Shown: positions 25,382-33,871 of the stretch, in pieces | How the letters are laid out: every line of letters starts with the position of its first letter | Position numbering within the stretch: position 1 is the first letter of the stretch | Origin: Nitrospirota bacterium | GTDB taxonomy: Bacteria > Nitrospirota > Thermodesulfovibrionia > Thermodesulfovibrionales > SM23-35 | Assembly (NCBI GenBank): GCA_014859105.1 | Contig: JACUUX010000020.1 | Span: 1-42,904, forward strand | Direction: 5' to 3' | DNA: 42,904 nucleotides | Translations under genes and position numbers: made by a program | Notes under the pieces: generated by a model | What the model saw: the letters and a program-made list of their open reading frames with translations, nothing else | The model's database searches: none | Told to the model about the DNA's origin: nothing

Positions 25382-27334
25382 CTATTTTTCTTTATCCTCA
25401 TATACAATCTTCAGCCGTTCAGCATCTATACCGATGTCTTTTAACATCTTTTTTGCTCTTTCGACATGTCTAAGTATCCATTCATCACAGCCTTTGAACC
25501 GACATTCATCCTTATTCTCACATGTATATAATTCAACACCCTTGGATCCCTCTTCGAAAGGATGGATAAGCTGGTAAACGTCAATACGTGCCATGCACGG
25601 CTTCCCGACTCCATATTTACTGCTTTCTTTTGCTTCAACTGATTTCCCTGCGGCTTCATATTGACAATAGAATTTTATGGTAAAATCCCCGGGTTTCTCC
25701 TTTTTCGCATTCTCAACAGCGCCTTTAAGTTTTTTACGGCTTGTCTCTTTTGTCTCAAGACTAACCTCGATTGCCGAAGCCGGACATTCTGCTGCACAGA
25801 TTCCACAAACCTGACACTGACTTATATCAATTTTAGCCTTTTCTTCGCCTGCCACAGGCACTCCATAAGGACATACAAGAACACAGTTAAAACATGCCAC
25901 GCAGTCATCCGATATAACTGCCCCTGCACCGCAGTTCAGACAGCGCTGAGCTTCCATCGTAGCCTGCTCCCTGTTATACCCAAGATTTACTTCTTCAAAA
26001 CTCTTAATTCGCTCCTTGACGGGAAGTGTTGGCATCTTAGGTCTCATAGCCTTTACAATGAGGTTAACTATTTTCTCGTCAAGAGGTCTCAAAACCGCAG
26101 GTTCCTCGATCTCTTTAGGTGGTAGATTACGCAGATAGCGGTGTATTGCATCAGCCGCTCTTTTCCCGGACGCAATTGCGTGAATCACGCTCAGAGGACC
26201 ACTGACAACGTCCCCGCCTGCAAAAACACCTCTCAGGTTCGTAGTGCCTGTATCATCTTTCACAACAATTGTACCGCTCTTTCCAGATATCAATTCGACT
26301 TCTTTAATCGTGTCGGCTTTAGGGTTATACCCAATCGCCAGAATTGCCGCCTCAGCTTCTATCTCAAACTCAGACCCTTCAAGTGGTACTGGCTTACTGC
26401 GTCTTCCCTCACCGCTTAGCCGCATCTTAATACATTTCACCTTCTTAACACTTCCCCTGCCGCTAAATTCTACAGGGGCGGTCAGATACATAAACTTTAC
26501 CCCTTCATGTTCTGCCTCCTTCACCTCTGCTTTACCGGCTGGCATCTCACCTGCTGTCCTGCGATACATAATTGTCACATCCTCGGAACCCAGTCTGATA
26601 CATGTTCTGGCCGCATCCACTGCCGTATGTCCGCCGCCGATTACTACAACCTTATTGCCGAGGTAGGGCCTTTGCCCTTGGCTTACCTGCTTGAGAAATT
26701 CAACTGCCGTGATGATGCCTGGTAGTTCTACTCCCTTGCATTTAGGGAAAAGGCTCCTTTCGCTCCCCAGAGCTAAGAAGACTGCCTGATATTCCTTCAT
26801 CAGGTCTTCAATCGTAAAGTCTCTACCAAGTGCCATTCCTGTTCTTGCTTCAACACCTAACGATAGGATACAATTGATATCTTCCCTTACAATGTGTCTT
26901 GGAAGCCTGTATTCAGGCACACCTCTACTCAGCATCCCGCCAAGCTCGTTCTCTGCGTCGAAGACAACAACTTTGTACCCGAGCAATGCTAAGTCATGGG
27001 CAGCTGTAAGACCGGACGGCCCACCACCTACTACTGCAATTTTTTCAGTATAATACAGACCAGGTCTTCTGAGTTGCGGCAAAGCTCTTGTCTCATCTGC
27101 CGCAAATCGCTTTAGAGACGCAATGGCAATAGGTTCATCAATCTGTCCACGTCTACATGCAGACTCGCACGCCCGCGTACATATCCTCCCGCAGATTGAA
27201 GGGAATGGGTTTACCTGCCGGATAATTTTTATGGCAGTCTCTATATCGCCCCTGGCGATAGCGGATACATAACCTCGAACATCTGTATGTATAGGGCATG
27301 CTGCCTGACAAGGGGGCATTGCGCTGATACTCAT
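25382..27334 (-). CDS. FAD/NAD(P) oxidoreductase (GltD-like) with ferredoxin and MvhD-like domains
   Basis: About 650 residues, from the ATG at 27334 (AAGGAG ten bases upstream; a GTG at 27343 is too close to that site). N-terminal Cys-rich 4Fe-4S domain (C9, C13, C48, C52, C56, C60), FAD site GGGPSG near 103, NAD(P) site VVIGGGHTAVDAAR and FAD-closing motif VFAGGDVVSGP. A ferredoxin domain follows (CVACFNCVLVCP, CQVCGICAAECP), then a C-terminal MvhD-like tail (YTCENKDECRFKGCDEW). The first part resembles the glutamate synthase small subunit / NfnB, but no glutamate synthase is present. It leads the metV-metF operon, so electron delivery to MetF from NAD(P)H is inferred. Confidence 0.88.
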   Translation of the reverse strand: MSISAMPPCQAACPIHTDVRGYVSAIARGDIETAIKIIRQVNPFPSICGRICTRACESACRRGQIDEPIAIASLKRFAADETRALPQLRRPGLYYTEKIAVVGGGPSGLTAAHDLALLGYKVVVFDAENELGGMLSRGVPEYRLPRHIVREDINCILSLGVEARTGMALGRDFTIEDLMKEYQAVFLALGSERSLFPKCKGVELPGIITAVEFLKQVSQGQRPYLGNKVVVIGGGHTAVDAARTCIRLGSEDVTIMYRRTAGEMPAGKAEVKEAEHEGVKFMYLTAPVEFSGRGSVKKVKCIKMRLSGEGRRSKPVPLEGSEFEIEAEAAILAIGYNPKADTIKEVELISGKSGTIVVKDDTGTTNLRGVFAGGDVVSGPLSVIHAIASGKRAADAIHRYLRNLPPKEIEEPAVLRPLDEKIVNLIVKAMRPKMPTLPVKERIKSFEEVNLGYNREQATMEAQRCLNCGAGAVISDDCVACFNCVLVCPYGVPVAGEEKAKIDISQCQVCGICAAECPASAIEVSLETKETSRKKLKGAVENAKKEKPGDFTIKFYCQYEAAGKSVEAKESSKYGVGKPCMARIDVYQLIHPFEEGSKGVELYTCENKDECRFKGCDEWILRHVERAKKMLKDIGIDAERLKIVYEDKEK

Positions 27335-27423
27335 TAAAATCACACTCCTTTTTAGAAAAATTATTTAAATTCCTGCCTTTATTTCTGTGGCATGGACTGT
27401 ATTATATATGAGCATCGTTACAG

Positions 27424-27535
27424 ATAATTCTCGTTACCATTTTAAAGTCACTTCTGGCAATCGCTGCAACATAACTGCGTACATCAGTATATACAGGGCA
27501 TGCTGCCTGACAAGGGGTGCGGTTTTATCGGTCAT
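27424..27535 (-). pseudogene. Decayed duplicate of the oxidoreductase N-terminus
   Basis: On the minus strand one frame reads PCQAACPVYTDVRSYVAAIARSD, nearly identical to the start of the neighbouring oxidoreductase (PCQAACPIHTDVRGYVSAIARGD). The ATG is out of frame by a one-base loss, and homology ends after about 35 codons. It lies about 90 bases upstream of the intact gene. A short duplicate left by recombination, or the stump of a second copy, are both possible. Confidence 0.75.
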
Positions 27536-27553
27536 TTGTTCACCTTAGAGCAC

Positions 27554-28603
27554 TTATTTTACACGTAGTAGAATAGTAAATGTAGTGCCCTCCCCTACCT
27601 TACTTTCTACATTGATAGCGCCACTGTGGGCATCTACAACGCTTTTAACAATAGAAAGGCCCAGGCCTGTACCATTAATATTTTTTGTTATCTCTGATCT
27701 TACCCTGTAGAATTTTTCAAAAATTCGTGGAATATCCTTGTCTTCAACACCTAATCCTGTATCGGAAACTTCTATCTGAACGTTCTGTGCATTCTGGGTC
27801 ATCTCTACACTTACCTGCCCTTCTGAGGGAGTGTACTTAATAGCATTACTGATCAGGTTAATAAACATGGCTTCCACACTGCTTTTGTTCCCAATAATCA
27901 AAGGAATGTGATCTTCTATTTTTACATGAATGGCGATATCCTTGTCTTGAGCCTGGGGTTGCATTAACTCGACTGTTCTCTGTAAAATCTCAGCGAGATT
28001 CAGGCTTTCTATCTGTGTAAGATATCCTCCCTCTTCGATATAGCAGACATCAAGGATATCATGTATCAGATCAACCATGCCCTTGATCTTGGTTCTGACC
28101 TTTTGAAGCAAATCCCTTTGTTTCTCATTGAACTCTCCCACCATCCCATCCAGAAGAATAGATGTCTGAAGTAAAGTGGAGCTCAATGGGGATTTTAATT
28201 GATGAGAAACCATGGATAAGAAATTAGCCTTGATCTTATCTATAGCACTTAACTGTGCGACATCATGGAGCACGGTTACGGATCCAATAAGTAATCCATT
28301 TGTATCTCTGACAGGGTTTACATGTACCCTGAGCATTGTATTACCTGAATTCATGAGGCATACCTCTTCCGTGCGATAGGGCACATCAAGCCTCAATATC
28401 TTGGTTATAAGTTTAACCAGCAATTCATTCCTAATGTGATCTTGAACTGGCTGATTCAAGGCATAACTTCCCTTTATTCCAAGCATTGCTTCAGCCTGTT
28501 GGTTATAAAGGACTATCTTACCCTGTTTATCTGTAACCAATATCCCATCTGACAGACTATCAATTACGGCATTTAATGATTCCTTCATTGCTCTATAAGG
28601 CAT
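27554..28603 (-). CDS. Cytoplasmic PAS-domain sensor histidine kinase
   Basis: 349 residues without membrane segments. An N-terminal PAS domain (residues about 10-115, DGILVTDKQGKIVLYNQQAE), the HisKA phospho-acceptor histidine H134 in MVSHQLKSPL, then HATPase with NLISNAIKYTPSEG, DTGLGVEDKD and GTGLGLSIVKS. Start ATG at 28603 with GGGAG nearby. It follows two single-domain receivers in the same direction and would phosphorylate one or both. The signal sensed is unknown; a cofactor-bound PAS domain responding to redox state would fit the neighbours. Confidence 0.92.
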   Translation of the reverse strand: MPYRAMKESLNAVIDSLSDGILVTDKQGKIVLYNQQAEAMLGIKGSYALNQPVQDHIRNELLVKLITKILRLDVPYRTEEVCLMNSGNTMLRVHVNPVRDTNGLLIGSVTVLHDVAQLSAIDKIKANFLSMVSHQLKSPLSSTLLQTSILLDGMVGEFNEKQRDLLQKVRTKIKGMVDLIHDILDVCYIEEGGYLTQIESLNLAEILQRTVELMQPQAQDKDIAIHVKIEDHIPLIIGNKSSVEAMFINLISNAIKYTPSEGQVSVEMTQNAQNVQIEVSDTGLGVEDKDIPRIFEKFYRVRSEITKNINGTGLGLSIVKSVVDAHSGAINVESKVGEGTTFTILLRVK

Positions 28604-28828
28604 ATATCTCCCGTATTAAAGCAGGTTAAGCTTTAACTTGATAATTCCCCGTACCTTGCAACAGGTCTTCGGAAATCATTCCGGCTATTTTCTGCGACCT
28701 TACCGTATTTTATTAATTTTTTCGTAGCAGTAAGAATTTTTATAGATAACCACACCCTTACAGGGAGTTGTTCTATCTGAATTTAAAAAACCCGATGCTT
28801 TTCTATGGGACATTATGGTAAATTAATT

Positions 28829-29227
28829 TTAATTCCCCGTAGAAATTCTCAACAGATTTTCTACTCTTTCTACCAGCTCTTTAGGTTCTACAGGTTTGGG
28901 AATATAATCGTCAGCCTCGATCCTCATGCCCATTTCCTTGGTATATTCTGTTGTAGGTATGGCCTCTCCAACTGCTGTCAATAGCAGAATGGGGATGTGA
29001 CCGTATTCAGGGTCAGCTTTAAGCTTAGCACCAACTTGATAGCCATCCATTCCAGGCATCATGACATCTAAAATAATTAAATTCGGCTTTTCTGCCTGGA
29101 CTTTTCTCAACCCTTCTTGCCCGTCATACGCAACAGTCACTTCATAAGATTTGTTCTCTAAAATAAGCTTGGTTGCTTCGGCAAAATCTACATCATCTTC
29201 TATAAGTAAAATCCTTTTTTTCTCCAT
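28829..29227 (-). CDS. Single-domain response regulator 1
   Basis: CheY-like receiver of about 133 residues. Acidic pair EDD at 10-12, phospho-acceptor D54 in LIILDVMMPGMDG, and conserved Thr and Lys further on (LLTAVGE and PKPVEP). The start is the ATG at 29227 preceded by GGGGTGG. An upstream reading would overlap the next receiver gene. No DNA-binding domain, so the output is by protein contact or phosphorelay. Confidence 0.9.
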   Translation of the reverse strand: MEKKRILLIEDDVDFAEATKLILENKSYEVTVAYDGQEGLRKVQAEKPNLIILDVMMPGMDGYQVGAKLKADPEYGHIPILLLTAVGEAIPTTEYTKEMGMRIEADDYIPKPVEPKELVERVENLLRISTGN

Positions 29228-29246
29228 TTCCACCCCACTTAAGTTA

Positions 29247-29648
29247 TCAAGCCTCACCTGCTTTCTGGAGAATCTTCTTCACACGTTCCAATAAGATATT
29301 ATGTTCGATGGGTTTTTCTATATAATCATCAACGTCAAGTTGTAGTCCTGTTTCTAATTCATATCGCCGCTGACTGGCCTTTTCCCTCACACTGCTAAGT
29401 ATGATGATAGGTATATGTGCATACTTAGCACGTCGAGGATCTTTCAACTCCTTGCATACCTCGAATCCATCCATCCTGGGCATAAGAAGATCCAGAATCA
29501 TTAAATCTGGTTTTTCCTCTTTAAGCTTTGCCAATCCATCCAGACCATCTCGAGCAGTGACTACCTCATAGCCATTGGCCTCAAGGATAATGCTGATAGC
29601 CTCAAGGATATCGGGATCATCATCAACAACTAATATTTTAGCACTCAT
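29247..29648 (-). CDS. Single-domain response regulator 2
   Basis: CheY-like receiver of about 133 residues. DDD at 9-11, phospho-acceptor D53 in LMILDLLMPRMDG, ILSSVRE, and the lysine in IEKPIEH. The start is the ATG at 29648 with GGGGGA upstream; a TTG at 29660 is less likely. It is clearly paralogous to the receiver 19 bases downstream. Both have an extended C-terminal loop (the ELETGLQLDVDDYIEKP type) typical of receivers paired with soluble kinases. Confidence 0.9.
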   Translation of the reverse strand: MSAKILVVDDDPDILEAISIILEANGYEVVTARDGLDGLAKLKEEKPDLMILDLLMPRMDGFEVCKELKDPRRAKYAHIPIIILSSVREKASQRRYELETGLQLDVDDYIEKPIEHNILLERVKKILQKAGEA

Positions 29649-29729
29649 CGTATCCCCCAAAAAGATCTAAATTTCCCTTTCAAGCCTGATCCTTAATTTC
29701 GTATGTATTATAATCATTCTTCAATATTA

Positions 29730-30647
29730 CTACATTATCGGCCTTGGTAGTAAGCCGGCCCTCTCAACGATGACAGGCACTATATCTTCCCAGGCCACAG
29801 CCATAATATGTATGCCATGGATACCTTCTACCTCTTTGAGTTGATCGATAATTTCCAGAGATATCTTCACACCTTCTTCCTTGACATTCTTTGCCCCCTC
29901 CATACGGGTTACTATCTCATCCGGCACGCTGATTCCTGAGACATTATCCCTCATGTAGCGAGCCATCCCTACAGATTTTATCGGTATTATACCTGCAAGA
30001 ATGTGAACCTTTTTATCCAGCCCCTGATCTCTAACCATCTCCATCCATCTCTTAAACTTGTTAGTATCAAATACAGCCTGTGTTTGAATAAAATCTACTC
30101 CGGCCATTACCTTCTTAGCCAGCCTTATTACCCTATATTCAAATGGGTCAGCAAATGGATTTTTAGCTGCACCAATAAAAAGAGGCATTTCTCCGGAAAT
30201 CTCTTCACCGCATATAAATTTTTTTTCATCCCTCATATTCTTGAGGGTCTGAACGAGCTGAATCGAATCGATATCATATACACCTTTTGCATCAGGATGG
30301 TTTCCAAATCTTTGATGGTCACCCGAAAGACAAAGTACGTTTCTAATTCCAAGGGCAACTGCCCCCAGGATATCACTCTGAATTGCGATCCGATTTCGGT
30401 CCCTGACTACCATCTGCATTACAGGATCAATACCCATCTCCTTCAGGATGACACAGCCACTCAAACTTGACATACGTACGATGGCCGTCTGATTATCCGT
30501 TACGTTCATTGCGTCACAATATAATTTAAGAAGTTCGCCTTTTCTACGTATAACTGTTGCAGAGGTACCTTTTGGGGGACCCACTTCAGCAGTTACAGCG
30601 AAATAGCCCCCTTCAAGAACCTTCTCCAGATTGCTTCCTGTTTTCAT
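29730..30647 (-). CDS. metF: Methylene-tetrahydrofolate reductase catalytic subunit, copy 2
   Basis: 305 residues with the same barrel motifs as copy 1: FAVTAEVGPPKG, NVTDNQTA, QMVVRDRNRIAIQSDIL, NVLCLSGDHQ, VDFIQTQAVFD and ILAGIIPIKSVGMARYM. The two copies are diverged, so this is an old duplication or independent acquisition. It lies 6 bases after metV copy 2 and is downstream of the hydrogenase subunit genes in one leftward run. Electron supply from the hydrogenase is therefore a reasonable inference. Confidence 0.92.
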   Translation of the reverse strand: MKTGSNLEKVLEGGYFAVTAEVGPPKGTSATVIRRKGELLKLYCDAMNVTDNQTAIVRMSSLSGCVILKEMGIDPVMQMVVRDRNRIAIQSDILGAVALGIRNVLCLSGDHQRFGNHPDAKGVYDIDSIQLVQTLKNMRDEKKFICGEEISGEMPLFIGAAKNPFADPFEYRVIRLAKKVMAGVDFIQTQAVFDTNKFKRWMEMVRDQGLDKKVHILAGIIPIKSVGMARYMRDNVSGISVPDEIVTRMEGAKNVKEEGVKISLEIIDQLKEVEGIHGIHIMAVAWEDIVPVIVERAGLLPRPIM

Positions 30648-30653
30648 AATACA

Positions 30654-31301
30654 TCAGCTCCTTATAGTTGGCGGCCCACCTGTCAAGCTTTTGTCCCAGT
30701 TTTTAGTAGGCATGACCTCTTGTAGTTTATAGAGACATCCAATTTTGGAAAGACGCTCGATAATGAGCTGCCATGCACAGGGCATGTCGGTTGAAATTTC
30801 ACACTTTCCACCCTGGGATCCGCCACAAGGACCATTTAGCAATTGTTTGGCACATCTGGCTATTGGGCAGATACCACCAGTAAATTCCAGAACGCAATCG
30901 CCGCACTCAAGGCACCTTTCTGCCTGCTTCCACTCGGCATGACCGCCCCCAGAAGAAATGGTATTGCAGCCTGGATGAACAACCTTGTATACGGAAGAGG
31001 CTACTGTCTGAACCCCCGCTCCGCAGCACATCACCAATACAGATTCTGCAGATTCAATAGCATCTGCTTGGGCTGATAACTTCATCCTCGTTAAAGCCTC
31101 ATTACATACCATATCAATAAGGCATATGCCACTTACAGTCTTTCCCCCGGTTTCCAGCCTTTTTTTAATATCCAAAACCTGCCGCTCACCCCCGCTTTCA
31201 CACCCATCAGCACAACCCTTGCAACCAACTAAAAAAATAACCTTGTCTTTGTTTACATATCTCCATATCTCTTCAAAAGGTTTCTGTTCAGAAATAAGCA
31301 T
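30654..31301 (-). CDS. metV: MetV, zinc/iron-sulfur partner of MetF, copy 2
   Basis: 215 residues with cysteines C27, C30 and C34 (VGCKGCADGC), a VMCCGAGVQT segment, CLECGDCVLEFTGGICP and GPCGGSQGGKCEISTDMPC. Same family and layout as copy 1. It begins 30 bases after the hydrogenase large subunit stop, so co-transcription with the hydrogenase is likely. Confidence 0.9.
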   Translation of the reverse strand: MLISEQKPFEEIWRYVNKDKVIFLVGCKGCADGCESGGERQVLDIKKRLETGGKTVSGICLIDMVCNEALTRMKLSAQADAIESAESVLVMCCGAGVQTVASSVYKVVHPGCNTISSGGGHAEWKQAERCLECGDCVLEFTGGICPIARCAKQLLNGPCGGSQGGKCEISTDMPCAWQLIIERLSKIGCLYKLQEVMPTKNWDKSLTGGPPTIRS

Positions 31302-31331
31302 AATCTAAATTACCACCTTCCTTTGTGTCCT

Positions 31332-32825
31332 TTAATGTACAGCACAGGCCAGACAAGGGTCAAACGACCGCACTATTCGCACTATCTCAAAGGGATTAGA
31401 TTCATCTTTTATCTTTGTATTCATAAGCGCTTGTTCCGCCGGTCCAGGCTGCCCTTTATCATCCCGGGGTGAAAAATTCCAGGTACTCGGTACCACACAC
31501 TGATAATTAGCAATCTTCTTATTCTTTATCTCTATCCAATGTCCCAGGGCTCCTCTCGCTGCTTCAACAAGCCCCATACCCGTAGACTCATCGGGAATAA
31601 TATAATTAACGTACGATGACTCTCCTGGTTTTAGCTGAAGTAGCCACTCAGGCATGGAATCAGCAATGAATTTAGTTTCCAAAGCCCGGGCAATGTGGCG
31701 GCCAAGAACAGAAAAGAATATATCGGGTTCGGCCTTAAACTTAGAAAGAACAGAATCAACCAGCTCCTTGATCCTTAGATCACCAACAGCGTAAGTTGTC
31801 ATCACTCGGGCAAGAGGACCTACCTCATAAACCCTGCCTCCGTAACGTGGTGCTTTTATCCAGGAATAAGCACCTTCTTTCCCGAATTCTGGACTTATTT
31901 TGCCTGAATCTGATACATACCACGAATATCTGATTTCCTCTGAGATTTGGGCTACATCAAGTTCTTTGAATTTAAGGTCTGCAGAAACAGTCCCCTGTCT
32001 GAATAATCTCTTCCGCTTAGCAAGATCGGGTTCATTACCATCCAGGTCATAGCTTCCATAAGAAAGCAGATTTCTGCAACCAATTCCAATCTCAAAATAG
32101 TCCCTGTAGACCTCGGCGATAGCCAAAACATCAGGTATGTATACTCTGTCTATAAAGTCTCTGAGTTCGTTCAGTCTCCAGAGGAAAGAAATTATTTTGT
32201 CCGTGGTGGGTACCATAGTTAACCCTCCAGGCACGACGCTCATATTATGGGGCATCTTACCGCCGAAGATTGAAAGCATCGCCTGGGCCTTGCGCCGCAT
32301 AGCCAAAGCTTCTATGTAATGGGCTACTACAATCTGGGTTATCTCATCCGGAAGGCGATAATCACCCTCATACCTGGGGAAAAATGGCCCCAGTTCTCCC
32401 CTCTCCGCAAACTTTTTTATAGAAGACAATACGACATCTGAACCATCGTATCTTGCCACTTTGGTTATATCTAAATAGTCCAGGGCAGACAGATGATAAA
32501 AATGCAGGATATGATCAGCAATGTGAGCAGAACCCAAGATCAAATTACGCATAATCCTTCCGTTGTCCGGTATCTTGTCTGATATGCCAAAGGCGTCATC
32601 GAGGGTCAAGGTAGATGCTACAGAATGGCTTGTGGGGCATACCCCACAGATGCGCTGGGTTATCCTCTGAGCATCACGTGGATCCCTGCCCTGAAGAATA
32701 TACTCTATACCCCGAAAAAGCGTACCCGCACTTCTGGCCTCTTTTATATTCCCATTTTCAACTGTTGTCTCGATCTTTAAATGCCCTTCAATACGCGTCA
32801 CTGGATCGATAATGATCTTATTCAA
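31332..32825 (-). CDS. NiFe hydrogenase large subunit without C-terminal extension
   Basis: Binds the NiFe(CN)2CO centre. L1 motif DPVTRIEGHL (7-16) and RICGVCPTSH (58-67) supply the first cysteine pair; the final residues DPCLACAVH (489-497) supply the second pair (C491, C494). The ORF stops right after that histidine, so there is no peptide for a maturation protease to remove. Start taken as TTG at 32825, because a full AAGGAGGT lies 6 bases upstream; the reading from 32846 would place that site inside the gene. It overlaps the small subunit stop. By motif it resembles group 1, but it pairs with a cytoplasmic small subunit. Confidence 0.9.
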   Translation of the reverse strand: MNKIIIDPVTRIEGHLKIETTVENGNIKEARSAGTLFRGIEYILQGRDPRDAQRITQRICGVCPTSHSVASTLTLDDAFGISDKIPDNGRIMRNLILGSAHIADHILHFYHLSALDYLDITKVARYDGSDVVLSSIKKFAERGELGPFFPRYEGDYRLPDEITQIVVAHYIEALAMRRKAQAMLSIFGGKMPHNMSVVPGGLTMVPTTDKIISFLWRLNELRDFIDRVYIPDVLAIAEVYRDYFEIGIGCRNLLSYGSYDLDGNEPDLAKRKRLFRQGTVSADLKFKELDVAQISEEIRYSWYVSDSGKISPEFGKEGAYSWIKAPRYGGRVYEVGPLARVMTTYAVGDLRIKELVDSVLSKFKAEPDIFFSVLGRHIARALETKFIADSMPEWLLQLKPGESSYVNYIIPDESTGMGLVEAARGALGHWIEIKNKKIANYQCVVPSTWNFSPRDDKGQPGPAEQALMNTKIKDESNPFEIVRIVRSFDPCLACAVH

Positions 32826-33711
32826 TTTCGGACCTCCTTCCAACAACCGGCAAGACTTCCAGGATCATCTTTTCATAGAGTGGAGATACTAAATCAGGGA
32901 AACCGGGCTCACAACAGCCTATGCATGGAGAGCCAGCGTTAACACACCAATTTACTCCACCATTCCAGAGCCTTATCGGGCAATCTGCATATGTTACCGG
33001 CCCTTTACATCCCAGTTCATATAAGCAGCCAGGCTCATTGAAATTTTTGGCAAATTTGCCCTCTTCAAAATCGGCTCGACGGGGGCAAATCTCATGGATC
33101 AATTTCCCATAGAAGGCCTTTGGCCGTTTATATTCATCCAAATCCTCTGCTCTTGGCAGGCCATTATAAAGGACGCTGGCTATAGTGCCAACAAACCAGT
33201 CAGGATGGGGAGGACATCCGGGTATATTTATTAAAGGAGTAGTGATGGAGCGAGATTTGAAAAATTCAGCTACTCCCGTACAATGACCGGGATTGCCATA
33301 AGCTGCGGCTATTCCGCCGAAGGCGGCACAGGTACCTAAAGCGATTACTGCCATAGCTTCCTTCCCTAAAAAATCCACCGATGAAAGCATGGATATAGGC
33401 TCTCCATCTTTTTCTCCAATGTATCCATAAGCTCCGCCCTCAGCCATAGGTATAGCTCCCTCAACCACTAAGATGTAACTTCCATTTCTGTTTTGCCGCG
33501 TTTTTTCCATTTCCTCGATTACTGCCTCCCCTGCTCCTGCCATTATAGTAGGATGAAATCTAAGATTAAGGTGCTTTCCAGGAAGTACTTCATCAATAAG
33601 CATGTTTTTAATGGTTGGACTTTCAGAATTCAGAATAGAAACAGAACATCCAGTACAAGCAGCACATTGTAGCCAAATTATTGGATATTCCTCAACTTTT
33701 TTATGTTCCAC
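32818..33711 (-). CDS. NiFe hydrogenase small subunit, cytoplasmic type
   Basis: 297 residues carrying iron-sulfur clusters that pass electrons from the NiFe centre. Proximal-cluster cysteines are visible in LQCAACTGCSVS (C16, C19, C22), GTCAAFGG and IPGCPPHPDW. Distal and medial cluster cysteines are in CLYELGCKGP, DCPIRLWNGG and NAGSPCIGCCEPGFPD. There is no Tat signal and no C-terminal membrane anchor, so the enzyme should stay in the cytoplasm. GTG start at 33711 with GGAGG upstream. Followed by the large subunit and metV-metF. The physiological partner is not shown directly. Confidence 0.92.
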   Translation of the reverse strand: MEHKKVEEYPIIWLQCAACTGCSVSILNSESPTIKNMLIDEVLPGKHLNLRFHPTIMAGAGEAVIEEMEKTRQNRNGSYILVVEGAIPMAEGGAYGYIGEKDGEPISMLSSVDFLGKEAMAVIALGTCAAFGGIAAAYGNPGHCTGVAEFFKSRSITTPLINIPGCPPHPDWFVGTIASVLYNGLPRAEDLDEYKRPKAFYGKLIHEICPRRADFEEGKFAKNFNEPGCLYELGCKGPVTYADCPIRLWNGGVNWCVNAGSPCIGCCEPGFPDLVSPLYEKMILEVLPVVGRRSEIE

Positions 33712-33730
33712 CAGGACCTCCGATTCGTGA

Positions 33731-33770
33731 TTTTATATAATAAACCTATTTTTTATATAATAAAGCTATC
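33731..33770. promoter_or_regulatory. Two 20-bp direct repeats upstream of the hydrogenase operon
   Basis: TTTTATATAATAAAC/GCTAT-type units at 33731-33750 and 33751-33770 match at 17 of 20 positions. A 20-base spacing puts them on nearly the same DNA face, about 20-60 bases before the GTG start of the small subunit. They may be a regulator site overlapping an AT-rich promoter. Confidence 0.4.
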
Positions 33771-33871
33771 TTTCTTCGTCTGTCAATGTTTTGCATCATA
33801 AACCGGTCATATTTTGTCGATATCCTTAAAGACCCGGAAGGTTTGTTTTACACATTATGGCTTATTATCAG

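Noticed and set aside
31332-33711. Assigning the hydrogenase as an H2 sensor with the PAS kinase as its output
   Set aside because: Lack of a C-terminal peptide and the nearby kinase are suggestive, but metV-metF lies between and the L2 motif is not that of known sensory hydrogenases; a catalytic role with MetV-MetF is at least as likely.
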